A stretch of DNA of 64,000 nucleotides, from positions 62,001 to 126,000 of the forward strand of contig JAXHMB010000001.1 of the NCBI GenBank assembly GCA_034521755.1, read 5' to 3'. Shown piece after piece: positions 53,493 through 61,658 of the stretch. The first letter of the stretch is position 1; each line of letters starts with the position of its first letter. A program made the position numbers and the translations under genes. Below the pieces are notes generated by a model that did not search any database, had not been told where the DNA came from, and was given only the letters and a program-made list of their open reading frames with translations. This DNA comes from JAXHMB01 sp034521755 (GTDB taxonomy: Bacteria; Bacteroidota; Rhodothermia; Balneolales; Balneolaceae).

Positions 53493-54793
53493 AAAAGTGG
53501 TACCAGCGTTTACATTGGCAAATTCTTATTGGTTTAATTTTAGGATTGATCTGGGGTCTTATTGCCAGTATTACAGGCAGTTCTCAGTTTACCATTGATT
53601 ACATAAAGCCGGTTGGCACTATATTCGTTAATTTGCTTAAGCTTATTGCTGTACCCCTGGTATTAGCCTCTCTTATTGTTGGGGTAACTAACCTTAATGA
53701 TGTAGCCAAGTTATCCAGAATGGGAGGGAAGACGATTGCTATTTATATGGTCACTACCGTATTTGCTATTACCATAGGGCTGACAGTAGTAAATATTATG
53801 CAGCCGGGGAAAAGCCTGCCGGAAGAAACGCGAATGGATTTGCAGGCTACTTACAGCCAAAATGTAGATGGTTCATCCCAATCCGTGCAGGATTTTAAAG
53901 AGCGAACTCTCATGGATTTTTTCGTGGATATTGTGCCACAAAATGTAGTTGAGTCGGCTTCTGATAACTCAAATATGCTCCAGGTTGTATTCCTTGCCAT
54001 TTTACTTGGTCTTGGTATCATTCATATTCCAAAAGAAAAAGGAGAGGTGCTTGTTGACTTTTTTGATGCTCTCAATGATGTCATCATAAAAATTGTGGAT
54101 TTCATTATGAAGACGGCCCCTTACGGTGTCTTTGCACTGATGGCAGGAGTCATTGTAGATCTTGCGGGGGATGATATAAGCAGGGCTGTTGATCTGCTTA
54201 GTGCCTTGGGTTGGTACTGTATTGCGGTTTTGATTGGTTTGATTCTTCATGTATTTATAGTGTATTCCAGTCTGTTTAAGATGTTTAGTAATATGAAGCT
54301 CATGGACTTTTTCCGCGCTATTCAACCTGCAATACTTTTGGGTTTCAGTACTAGTTCAAGTTCTGCAACACTTCCGGTTACTATGGAGCGTGTAGAAAAG
54401 AATGTGGGAGTCGATGAAGAAGTGTCCAGTTTTGTATTGCCTATTGGTGCTACCATTAATATGGATGGAACCAGCTTATATCAGGCTGTTGCAGCCGTTT
54501 TCATTGCCCAGGCCCTGGGGCTTGACCTTACTATTTTACAGCAGCTTACCGTTGTGGTTACAGCCCTTCTTGCTTCTATTGGCTCGGCCGGAGTACCGGG
54601 AGCGGGAATTATTATGCTGGTTATTGTATTGCAATCTATCAATGTACCGGTAGAAGGCATAGCCCTGATACTAGGGGTTGATCGTATCCTTGATATGTGC
54701 AGAACAGCTGTAAATATTACAGGCGATGCCGCTGTATCAGTAGTTGTAGCTTACTCCGAGGGATTGCTTGGAGAAATGCACTTGGATGATTAG
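53489..54793 (+). CDS. dicarboxylate/amino acid:cation symporter (DAACS family)
   Basis: 434 residues, the GltP/GltPh architecture of eight membrane helices and two re-entrant hairpins. Hairpin 1 serine-rich tip SSSSATLPVTMERV, helix 7 NMDGTSLY (substrate/Na motif), hairpin 2 SAGVPGAGI and helix 8 DRILDMCRTAVNITGD with the substrate-binding Asp and Arg are all present. The Arg in MCRTAVN indicates acidic substrates such as glutamate, aspartate or C4-dicarboxylates. ATGA overlap with DUF92. Confidence 0.93.
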   Translation: MKKWYQRLHWQILIGLILGLIWGLIASITGSSQFTIDYIKPVGTIFVNLLKLIAVPLVLASLIVGVTNLNDVAKLSRMGGKTIAIYMVTTVFAITIGLTVVNIMQPGKSLPEETRMDLQATYSQNVDGSSQSVQDFKERTLMDFFVDIVPQNVVESASDNSNMLQVVFLAILLGLGIIHIPKEKGEVLVDFFDALNDVIIKIVDFIMKTAPYGVFALMAGVIVDLAGDDISRAVDLLSALGWYCIAVLIGLILHVFIVYSSLFKMFSNMKLMDFFRAIQPAILLGFSTSSSSATLPVTMERVEKNVGVDEEVSSFVLPIGATINMDGTSLYQAVAAVFIAQALGLDLTILQQLTVVVTALLASIGSAGVPGAGIIMLVIVLQSINVPVEGIALILGVDRILDMCRTAVNITGDAAVSVVVAYSEGLLGEMHLDD

Positions 54794-54844
54794 CCACTTG
54801 TAAACTATTCGGGCTATTTATACCTAAGGTTACTTTATAGATAT

Positions 54845-54986
54845 CTTTGCAAAACCTAACTGTCATCGCGCCTTGTCCCGCCCAAGTGGGGAACGAAGTG
54901 TAGCGATCTCCCTTTTGGAACTTTGATCGGGAGATTGCTTCTCAGGCTCGCAATGACAGACTCGATTTTCGGGTTTTGCAAAGCTC
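54845..54986. mobile_element. MITE-like palindromic element, copy 1
   Basis: 142 bases with perfect 12-bp terminal inverted repeats, CTTTGCAAAACC (54846-54857, start imprecise by a base) and GGTTTTGCAAAG at the right end, and an inner imperfect palindrome running from TGTCATCGCG at 54861 to CGCAATGACA at 54949-54958, with GCGATCTCCC and GGGAGATTGC in the arms. No coding capacity. A related copy lies at 60361. The core resembles the dispersed CATTGCGA...AAGCAATCTC repeats known from many genomes. It lies just before the TPR gene. Confidence 0.75.
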
Positions 54987-55020
54987 TCTTAAAGCAAAAA
55001 AATGTTCAAAAAATAGCTTC

Positions 55021-55902
55021 ATGAAGAAAAAATATGTCTTTTGGGTAGCCTCCGTTTTCTTTGGAATGGTATTAGCAATTCCCACTCAGGCTCAGAATGC
55101 TTACCAGCAAAAGTTGGACAAAGGCATCCAAGCTTTTTATCAAACGGACTGGGATAGTGCGGGAACGATATTTGATGAGCTAAAACAAGATAACAACAAA
55201 GATCCCCGTGCCTTTTTCTTTGACGCTATGATTCCCTTTTGGGAATATTTCTTTGCAGGTCAAAATGCCAGAGCAGCTGAGCAATTTCTTCAGCTTTCGG
55301 CAGAAGCTATTGAAAAAAGCAACAGCCGGCTAAGAGAAAACCCTCACGATACAACCATGGTGCTCATGCTTAGTGGACTGCATGGATACAGAAGCTTGGT
55401 CGCTGCCGGTGAAAAGGAGTATAGAACGGCGATTCAAAGTGGAATGACGGGTTATAAATATACGCGTCAGTTATTGGCACTGGATGACGACGACCCCAAA
55501 GCATTGATCGGGAAGGGGATATTTTATTATATGATTGGAAGTGTACCCGGTGAACTCCGCTGGATGACCAACATGATGGGTGTTAAAGGAAACAAGAGTC
55601 AGGGTTTTGAAATTTTGGAAAAAGCAGCACAGACGGACAGTTACGTAAGTAATGATGCAAAAATGGTACTCGTCTATTTGTATAAAGAGGAGCAGAGATA
55701 TGGAGATGCATTAAAGCATATAGAAGACCTGCGAAGTCGCTATACAAACAATATTATTTTTCAATTTAACTATGCAGAGCTGTTAGAAAAAGTTGATCAA
55801 CCTTTGGCAGCAAGAGAAGCTTACCAGACCGTAATGAATATGGAAAATAGGAATCTCCGGACCCTTAAAATGCAAAGCAGGGCTCGATTACAGCAGTTTT
55901 AG
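55021..55902 (+). CDS. secreted TPR-like protein
   Basis: About 293 residues from ATG 55021 (a frame from 54976 begins inside the MITE-like element and is not used). Signal peptide to about TQAQN, then helical repeats: YQQKLDKGIQAFYQTDWDSA, DPKALIGKGIFYYMIGSVPG, and AKMVLVYLYKEEQRYGDAL. No catalytic motif. Function unknown; a periplasmic scaffold is the usual role. The MITE-like element directly upstream probably contributes to, or displaced, its promoter. Confidence 0.77.
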   Translation: MKKKYVFWVASVFFGMVLAIPTQAQNAYQQKLDKGIQAFYQTDWDSAGTIFDELKQDNNKDPRAFFFDAMIPFWEYFFAGQNARAAEQFLQLSAEAIEKSNSRLRENPHDTTMVLMLSGLHGYRSLVAAGEKEYRTAIQSGMTGYKYTRQLLALDDDDPKALIGKGIFYYMIGSVPGELRWMTNMMGVKGNKSQGFEILEKAAQTDSYVSNDAKMVLVYLYKEEQRYGDALKHIEDLRSRYTNNIIFQFNYAELLEKVDQPLAAREAYQTVMNMENRNLRTLKMQSRARLQQF

Positions 55903-55960
55903 GCTGACTGAAGAATGTTTATTTTTATCAGTACATACGGTCATTCTTCACAGCTATTTT
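55903..55960 (+). terminator. possible stem-loop terminator
   Basis: GAAGAATG at 55910-55917 pairs with CATTCTTC at 55942-55949, extended by GCTG/CAGC, and is followed by TATTTTTC. The loop of about 24 bases is long, so this is tentative. Confidence 0.35.
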
Positions 55961-56093
55961 TCAAGATGCCTCTTACTATAGTTTTTACAATAAATTAACC
56001 CTAATTTTGTTGATTTACAGCTCAAAAATAGCTTAATTAAATTATGAGGCAGAGTAATCTTTGTCGATACCGGTTTAGCTCAGAAAATTGCGT

Positions 56094-58142
56094 ATGACCA
56101 AACGGCTACTATCATTTTTTAACACATACTTTTTTGCTCTTCTTTTACTGCCATTTATGGCAGCTTTTATTCCTGTATCCGGCTCAGCCCAATCTGCAGG
56201 AGATGTGGCATTTGTTGGTTTTAATGGGGACAGAGAAGATGAAATCGCTATTGTTAGCTTTATTAATCTTACGGCAGGTACTAACATATATTTTCGAGAT
56301 GAAGAATGGGATGAATCTATTACTAGCTTTGGTAGTGGGGAAGGTGAAATTACCTATACAGTACCTTCTGGAGGTATAAGCGCAGGTGATGTGGTTATAA
56401 TTAATCCTACTACAGAAGCCGCCTCGGATGGCGGCACCGTTAACGAAACTAATAGTTATAATTTTGGTGTTAGTGGAGATGAACTGTATGCATATTTAGG
56501 TTCAGATAAAGATACTCCTACAACTTTTCTTTTTGCAATTACAACTAAATCTTCATGGGGTGCAAATGAGATACCCAGTGATTTAACTGATGGTATCACC
56601 GCGCTTCCCAATATAGGTGGCAGTGCTAATCAGGATAATGGAGAATATAGTGGAACCAGACTAGGTACTATTTCTCAATTAAAATCTTTGATTCAATATG
56701 TAAGTAATGAATGGATTACAACAAATGGTATTGGAGATCAAGATATAGAATTTGATCAAACAAGCTTTACATTAGTCGATCCTCCAACCGTGGCATTTAC
56801 CACCGAAACCTTTTCAGTCGATGAGAATGGTACTTCTATTGATCTTACCGTTGAATTAGTAGAAGCCAGCAGCACCGCCGTAGATGTTGATGTGGTATTT
56901 TTAAGCGGCTCCAGCACAGCTTCCGCCGGAGATATTGATAGTTATACTACTCAAACAGCAAGCTTTGGAAGTGGTGCCGCAAGTGGGGCAACAGAAACCG
57001 TGACCATTACCTTAATAGATGACACCAACTTTGAAGGCACCGAAAGAGCTGTGTTTCGGCTGCAAAATAATACGGCCGGCTCCATTGTTTCTCCCGATGT
57101 ACTAACGCTTACCATTAATGACGATGATGCACCGGATATCGTTATAAATGAAATTTTATATGATCCGAATGGTGACGCTGACGGCAATGGAATATTGGAT
57201 ATCTCAGATGATGAATTTATAGAATTTGTAAATAATGAGAGTTTTGATATTGATATAAGTGGTTGGACAGTTTATGATGATCCTATTCTAGATTTGAGGC
57301 ACACTTTCCCTTCAGGCACAGTGATTCCTGCAAATGGAGCGTTAGTACTTTTTGGAGATGATACTGTTAATCCTGTGGGAGGTTTTGGAGGTGCAGTAGT
57401 TCAAAGTTCAAATGAATCGGCAACGTTAAGTCTTAATAATGGGGGAGATACAATAACCCTACAAGATGCTGAAGGTAATACAGTTGTAAGTGAAACTTAT
57501 AGTGGAACTCAATCTGATGAATCTATAACTAGAGATCCAGATATAACAGGTAGTTTCACCGATCATAGTGGAGCTACGGGTTCAAGTACTGATTTTTCTC
57601 CCGGCACAAAAATTGATGGCACGGCATTTGGTTCAGCAACCTATGCCATTGGCATTCGTGGCAGTGAAGGCTGGCGCATGATTTCTTCGCCCACATCAAG
57701 TACCACTTTTAACGATCTCTTCGCTGATATTTGGACACAAGGAGCAACCGGCTCTGATGATCCCGGTGGTGGTGATACGCAGTTATCTTGGAATGAAACA
57801 ACTGGCACTTTTACTGCACCCGCTAGCATGAGTGATCCTATGACTCCGGGTAAAGGCTATATTGTCTATGTCTTTGAAGATGACGAATTCAGCACGCCGG
57901 GAATACAGGGCGGATTTCCAAAAGTAGTTAGCACTGACAAAGCAGAGAATAATAATTTTAGTATAGGTATTACTGCCACAGATACTGATGGTGGTGGTAT
58001 TAGTACGGATGAGCAAAGTACAGAAGGATTTAATTTATTAGGTAACCCTTTTGGTACAGATTTATCAGTAACAGCTTTGCTTGATGCTTTAGAAGCAGCA
58101 GATGCAAGTGCTGAGTGCAAATATTCAGGTATGGGATCATGA
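56094..58142 (+). CDS. frameshift fragment 1: signal peptide, Calx-beta and lamin-tail domains
   Basis: Uninterrupted 5' frame of the type IX-secreted protein, about 682 residues, ending in the out-of-frame tail CKYSGMGS. It has the export signal but no sorting domain. Confidence 0.65.
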   Translation: MTKRLLSFFNTYFFALLLLPFMAAFIPVSGSAQSAGDVAFVGFNGDREDEIAIVSFINLTAGTNIYFRDEEWDESITSFGSGEGEITYTVPSGGISAGDVVIINPTTEAASDGGTVNETNSYNFGVSGDELYAYLGSDKDTPTTFLFAITTKSSWGANEIPSDLTDGITALPNIGGSANQDNGEYSGTRLGTISQLKSLIQYVSNEWITTNGIGDQDIEFDQTSFTLVDPPTVAFTTETFSVDENGTSIDLTVELVEASSTAVDVDVVFLSGSSTASAGDIDSYTTQTASFGSGAASGATETVTITLIDDTNFEGTERAVFRLQNNTAGSIVSPDVLTLTINDDDAPDIVINEILYDPNGDADGNGILDISDDEFIEFVNNESFDIDISGWTVYDDPILDLRHTFPSGTVIPANGALVLFGDDTVNPVGGFGGAVVQSSNESATLSLNNGGDTITLQDAEGNTVVSETYSGTQSDESITRDPDITGSFTDHSGATGSSTDFSPGTKIDGTAFGSATYAIGIRGSEGWRMISSPTSSTTFNDLFADIWTQGATGSDDPGGGDTQLSWNETTGTFTAPASMSDPMTPGKGYIVYVFEDDEFSTPGIQGGFPKVVSTDKAENNNFSIGITATDTDGGGISTDEQSTEGFNLLGNPFGTDLSVTALLDALEAADASAECKYSGMGS

Positions 58143-59094
58143 TGGAGGCAGCGGACAGGGGGCGTATGTGGAATTAAATGATGGTGATTTTTTAGCTCCT
58201 TTTCAAGCCTTTTGGGTTCAATATACAACCGAAATTACTGCTGCGAGCAATACTGAAGTAACATTTAATCGAAGTAATCTTGCTGGCAATAGTGGTGCAG
58301 AATTTTTTAAACAAACCAATAATACAAGGTTTAGTTTTAATTTAAGCGTGCATGACGAACAGTTTTTTGATCCTTTTTATATTGAATTCAGTGATGAAGG
58401 AACGGTAGAATTTGATAGATATGATGCTTCTAAACTTTTTTCGCTAAACCCTGATGCTATTGATCTTTATGGTATTTTAGGTAGCAACATATTACTTAAA
58501 AACAGTTTACCTGAACGACCGGAAGAAATCATTGAAATTCCGCTGGCTTTTGATGCCCCGAACCGCAATGAACTGACTTTCCGTTGGGATGGACTTGAAG
58601 AGATCCCCCAGTACTGGGATGTAACTCTCATTGATCGAACGCTTGGTCGTGAGCTGGATTTGCGCAGAGAAGAAGAATATACGTTTGCATATCAGCAGCA
58701 GGCACAGAATAAATCATTTGGTGAAGAGGAGACCTTGTATAAGGCAACTCCCACCGAAAACGGAGATATACGTTTTGTACTAAGAATTAATCCGGGACAA
58801 GTAGATAATTCCGGGAACCAAAATACACCTTCTTCCAATCAGCTGAACCCAAATTATCCCAATCCGTTTAATCCAACTACGACTATTAGTTATTCGTTAA
58901 CTCAGGATACCCAGGTGAAAATATCTGTTTGGAATATTGTAGGCCAGAAGGTAGCAACCCTGGTTGATGGAGTTGTGGAAGCCGGAACACATACCGAGCT
59001 TTGGAATGCCAGCGATATGCCTAGTGGCATTTATATTGCACAGATGGAAGTAGGTGGGAATGTGTATATCCGAAAGATGACACTTATAAAATAG
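58102..59094 (+). CDS. frameshift fragment 2: C-terminal part with type IX sorting domain
   Basis: Uninterrupted 3' frame. Homologous sequence begins at about ANIQVWDHDGGSGQGA (58117); the ATG at 58102 lies in out-of-frame sequence. It contains a beta-rich region and the sorting domain with YPNPFNPTT and a final TLIK, but no signal peptide, so it could not be secreted alone. Confidence 0.65.
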   Translation: MQVLSANIQVWDHDGGSGQGAYVELNDGDFLAPFQAFWVQYTTEITAASNTEVTFNRSNLAGNSGAEFFKQTNNTRFSFNLSVHDEQFFDPFYIEFSDEGTVEFDRYDASKLFSLNPDAIDLYGILGSNILLKNSLPERPEEIIEIPLAFDAPNRNELTFRWDGLEEIPQYWDVTLIDRTLGRELDLRREEEYTFAYQQQAQNKSFGEEETLYKATPTENGDIRFVLRINPGQVDNSGNQNTPSSNQLNPNYPNPFNPTTTISYSLTQDTQVKISVWNIVGQKVATLVDGVVEAGTHTELWNASDMPSGIYIAQMEVGGNVYIRKMTLIK

Positions 59095-59099
59095 ACTTT

Positions 59100-59279
59100 A
59101 TGAGAAAACTGTTGTTCAAAATATCGGTAACGATTTTAATACTATTACCTTCTTTGGTTATGGCTCAACCGGGTCTGCCCGGTGGCCCCGACCAAACACC
59201 TATTGACGGAGGATTGGGAATTTTAGCTGCGGCCGGTGGAGCCTATGCCATTAAAAAGTTGCGTGAAAGAAAAAATTAG
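59100..59279 (+). CDS. small PID-CTERM-like sorting-signal protein
   Basis: A 59-residue frame too short for common cut-offs, starting five bases after the stop of the secreted protein. It has a signal peptide (MRKLLFKISVTILILLP to VMAQ), a short Pro/Gly stretch (PGLPGGPDQT), then PIDGG, a hydrophobic segment (LGILAAAGGAYAI) and a basic tail (KKLRERKN). This tripartite end, motif plus helix plus positive charges, is the layout of CTERM sorting signals handled by exosortase/rhombosortase-type enzymes; the PIDGG motif matches what is called PID-CTERM in Bacteroidota. The mature part would be only about ten residues long. Confidence 0.75.
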   Translation: MRKLLFKISVTILILLPSLVMAQPGLPGGPDQTPIDGGLGILAAAGGAYAIKKLRERKN

Positions 59280-59381
59280 ATTAATGCTTGCCTCTCTGCA
59301 TTTAAAATGAAACCTTCTGCCTGTCTAAAATGTTTTGCATTATAATTTTAAATAAAAAGGAACTTACTTTAATACCGACCC

Positions 59382-60200
59382 ATGCAATATAAAAATATTC
59401 AAGGGATAGATGTCCCTGAAATCGGTCTTGGAACCAATAAACTACATGACCGTGATTGTGAAAAAGCTGTGCGTATAGCCCTTGATATCGGATATCGTCA
59501 CATTGACACTGCACAGATGTATAAGAATGAGAGAGAAATCGGGCAGGCTCTCAGCATTTCTAATGTGCCAAGAGAAGATATTTTTCTAACCACAAAAATA
59601 TGGCATACCAATCTTGATTCTGAGGATGTACTGCAAAGTACCGAAGAAAGTCTGCGCAATCTCGACACCCCTTATGTAGATCTTCTTTTAATTCACTGGC
59701 CCAATAATCAGTATGACTTACGCAGCACTATCGAATCAATGCTGGTGCTGAGAGATCAGGGAAAAGCCATGAATATTGGCGTCAGTAACTTTCCTTTGAA
59801 TTTACTCAAAGAAGTAAATGATGATATTCGTGCACCTATTTTCTGTAACCAGGTAGAATTTCATCCATTTTTGGACCAGCTTGATCTGCTGGATTATGCT
59901 ATTGAAAAAGATATTCTCCTCACCGCATACAGCCCGTTGGCACAATCCAAGGTGATGGAAGATGATACATTGATCGATATTGCTGAAAACTATGGTAAAT
60001 CTCCGGCTCAAATCTCTTTGCGCTGGCTTATTGAGCAGGAAAATGTGGTAGCCATTCCTAAGGCCTCTTCTAAAGAGCACCTCGAGGCTAACTTTGATAT
60101 TTTTGACTTTCAGCTTAGCGATGAAGATTTCGATCGTATAGATCAAATAGAGCGACAGGAACGCCTGGTTAATCCAAGTTTTGCACCCAACTGGGATTAG
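59382..60200 (+). CDS. aldo/keto reductase
   Basis: 272 residues, NADPH-dependent oxidoreductase of the AKR5 type (2,5-diketogluconate reductase-like). Catalytic tetrad visible: Asp and Tyr in RHIDTAQMYKNE, Lys in FLTTKIWH and His in LLLIHWPN. NADPH pocket: AYSPLAQ and IPKASSKEHLEANF. Reduces aldehydes or sugars; substrate unknown. Monocistronic; the following 324 bases (60201-60524) hold no gene that I can support, only a MITE-like element. Confidence 0.93.
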   Translation: MQYKNIQGIDVPEIGLGTNKLHDRDCEKAVRIALDIGYRHIDTAQMYKNEREIGQALSISNVPREDIFLTTKIWHTNLDSEDVLQSTEESLRNLDTPYVDLLLIHWPNNQYDLRSTIESMLVLRDQGKAMNIGVSNFPLNLLKEVNDDIRAPIFCNQVEFHPFLDQLDLLDYAIEKDILLTAYSPLAQSKVMEDDTLIDIAENYGKSPAQISLRWLIEQENVVAIPKASSKEHLEANFDIFDFQLSDEDFDRIDQIERQERLVNPSFAPNWD

Positions 60201-60360
60201 CTTTTTATTGCGAGCTACTGAGCAATTAAGTGGTACAGCAATTTCCCGAATGATATATACTATGGTTATAGGAATTGCTACGTTGCCGCAGGATCCTTCT
60301 CGGGATGATATTGGCACAATTTGGAACGATCTTGATTACGTCCGTTTTATTACTAAGTGG

Positions 60361-60481
60361 CTTTATAAAACCTTTTAAGATCCAGCCTGTCATTGCGAAC
60401 GAAGTGAAGCAATCTTCTTTTACAGGCTTTTATCGGGAGATCGCCGGACATCCGTTCGCGATGACACATGGTTTTACAAAG
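60361..60481. mobile_element. MITE-like palindromic element, copy 2
   Basis: 121 bases with ends CTTTATAAAACC and GGTTTTACAAAG, inverted repeats with one mismatch and each differing by one base from the ends of copy 1 at 54845. Inside, CTGTCATTGCGAACG and CGTTCGCGATGACA face each other, with AAGCAATCTTC and GGGAGATCGCC in the arms. No coding capacity and no clear target duplication. It fills most of the gene-free stretch before the two small membrane-protein genes. Confidence 0.75.
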
Positions 60482-60524
60482 GCCTCTAGTACAGAATAAA
60501 AACAGGAAATAGAAAAAAAAGACT

Positions 60525-60698
60525 ATGTTCCAAAAATCTGATTATTTTATCCTCTCTGCTGCAATTGTGTCTCTTGCACTTTCGGTCTATTTATGGATTA
60601 TAGGTGAACACCAAAGTGCCATTTTTGTGGGTCTATGGGTGCCGACTATCCTTGGTTTTGGCAGCTACCTTAAAATCAAAACCATCAAGAAGAACTGA
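60525..60698 (+). CDS. small two-helix membrane protein
   Basis: 57 residues: MFQKSDYF start, a first helix (ILSAAIVSLALSVYLWII), a GEHQ turn, a second helix (AIFVGLWVPTILGFGSYL) and a basic tail (KIKTIKKN). Coding is supported by the clean membrane hairpin, the positive-inside tail and a second small membrane-protein gene that starts two bases after its stop. Family unknown. Confidence 0.65.
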   Translation: MFQKSDYFILSAAIVSLALSVYLWIIGEHQSAIFVGLWVPTILGFGSYLKIKTIKKN

Positions 60699-60700
60699 TT

Positions 60701-60844
60701 ATGGATTATTACCTGCTTTTTTTCGGCATATTAGTTCTAATACTTTTTCTTGTGGGCGTTTTTCTTACTATCAGTGAATTTAAAGAAATGTCTGACCATC
60801 CTGATGATTACAGAAAATCGCAGGATAAGGTAAGTATTAAGTAA
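60701..60844 (+). CDS. small single-helix membrane protein
   Basis: 47 residues: MDYY, one long hydrophobic helix (LLFFGILVLILFLVGVFLTI), then a charged tail (SEFKEMSDHPDDYRKSQDK). Begins two bases after the previous small gene and overlaps the 3' end of the convergent thioesterase by eight bases. The pair looks like a co-translated set of membrane peptides. Function unknown. Confidence 0.6.
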   Translation: MDYYLLFFGILVLILFLVGVFLTISEFKEMSDHPDDYRKSQDKVSIK

Positions 60845-61568
60845 AAGGCTTTGTTTCTGCCAAGGCTACAATCTTACTATTTTCTTTCTTGGAAAGTTGA
60901 TGGATATATTTGCCGTCTTTATCACCCCTGGACTCTGAAAAAATAAAATCATCGACAAGGCATTCAGCCTGAAACTCAATATCTATTTCTTTGATCTTAA
61001 TTTCTTCGGGAAGTGTTTCCAAAGCCCACCCAATATATTTGACATTGTTGACGTGATTATTCATATCCAGGTCGCTTCTTCTAACCTTAAATTCCGTTGA
61101 ATAATCCCGTTTCTCCAAGGGCGATAGACGATTGGATTTGATATCCAGTACGTGCTCAACATCTGTGGGAGCCATCTCCAGGATTTCATCGGGCATACGA
61201 ACCGGGCGGCGGCTCTTTATATTTAGCATAAGCCAGTAACTCAATGACCTTCCAATTTCGTTCCCATCTTCACCAAAAATTTGGAAATCGCGATATGCCC
61301 GTAAGGTGTCACCACTTGATGGCCAGGTTTTTATAGTGATTGTTTCTCTCCAATCGGGAAGCCGGCCCATAACAACATGAAGACGGTGCAACACCCAGGT
61401 AAGGTCTTTTTCCATAAGCTGAGAGATGTCAAAATTTAACGCCAGCGCATGGTTTCCGGCAACCTCCTGCAGGAGATTGCAAATGGATTGTAGGCGTGCT
61501 TTCCCGTGGATATCAACCTCAGAAGAACGAATCTTAAACTGTTCCTGAAAGTAGTATTTAGAATCCAA
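60837..61568 (-). CDS. acyl-ACP thioesterase
   Basis: 243 residues with a double hot-dog fold of the plant FatA/bacterial acyl-ACP thioesterase type: N-terminal YFQEQFKIRSSEVDIHGKAR, TWVLHRLHV, and the second hot-dog with DLDMNNHVNNVKYIGWALE, containing the catalytic Asn and His region. Releases free fatty acids from acyl-carrier protein. Start appears to be TTG at 61568. Cytoplasmic. Confidence 0.9.
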   Translation of the reverse strand: MDSKYYFQEQFKIRSSEVDIHGKARLQSICNLLQEVAGNHALALNFDISQLMEKDLTWVLHRLHVVMGRLPDWRETITIKTWPSSGDTLRAYRDFQIFGEDGNEIGRSLSYWLMLNIKSRRPVRMPDEILEMAPTDVEHVLDIKSNRLSPLEKRDYSTEFKVRRSDLDMNNHVNNVKYIGWALETLPEEIKIKEIDIEFQAECLVDDFIFSESRGDKDGKYIHQLSKKENSKIVALAETKPFT

Positions 61569-61658
61569 TATTAAGTACCTTGTTTATTTTGATTGCCAAG
61601 GTACCCAATGATTTGTGAGAATGGAAATTAGCTTTTTTAAATAGGCTTCAGCTATCGG

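Larger units (their letters stand above)
56094..59094 (+). pseudogene. type IX-secreted Calx-beta/lamin-tail protein, interrupted by one frameshift
   Basis: The two frames join into one protein of about 1000 residues. Order: signal peptide (to GSAQS), an N-terminal beta domain (GDVAFVGFNGDREDEIAIVS), a Calx-beta domain (about 232-350, ending LTINDDDAP), a lamin-tail domain (about 352-475, INEILYDPNGD to GGDTITLQDAEG), a further beta region (GSEGWRMISSPTS), then the frame change near 58119, and a C-terminal type IX sorting domain (NPNYPNPFNPTTTISYSL ... GIYIAQMEVGG). The frame moves by +1, consistent with one extra base in AAA (58119-58121) or with a seven-base insertion beside an AGTG repeat. 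Intact, it would be a surface or secreted protein. ATG 56094 is preferred to the TTG at 56088. Confidence 0.8.

Noticed and set aside
54976..55020. Upstream extension of the TPR-like protein gene
   Set aside because: The extra 15 residues would begin inside the terminal repeat of the MITE-like element; the ATG at 55021 gives a normal signal peptide.
60181..60378. 65-residue open frame after the aldo/keto reductase, running into the MITE-like element
   Set aside because: No recognisable family, overlaps the reductase end out of frame and ends inside the repeat; may be a gene remnant but cannot be supported.
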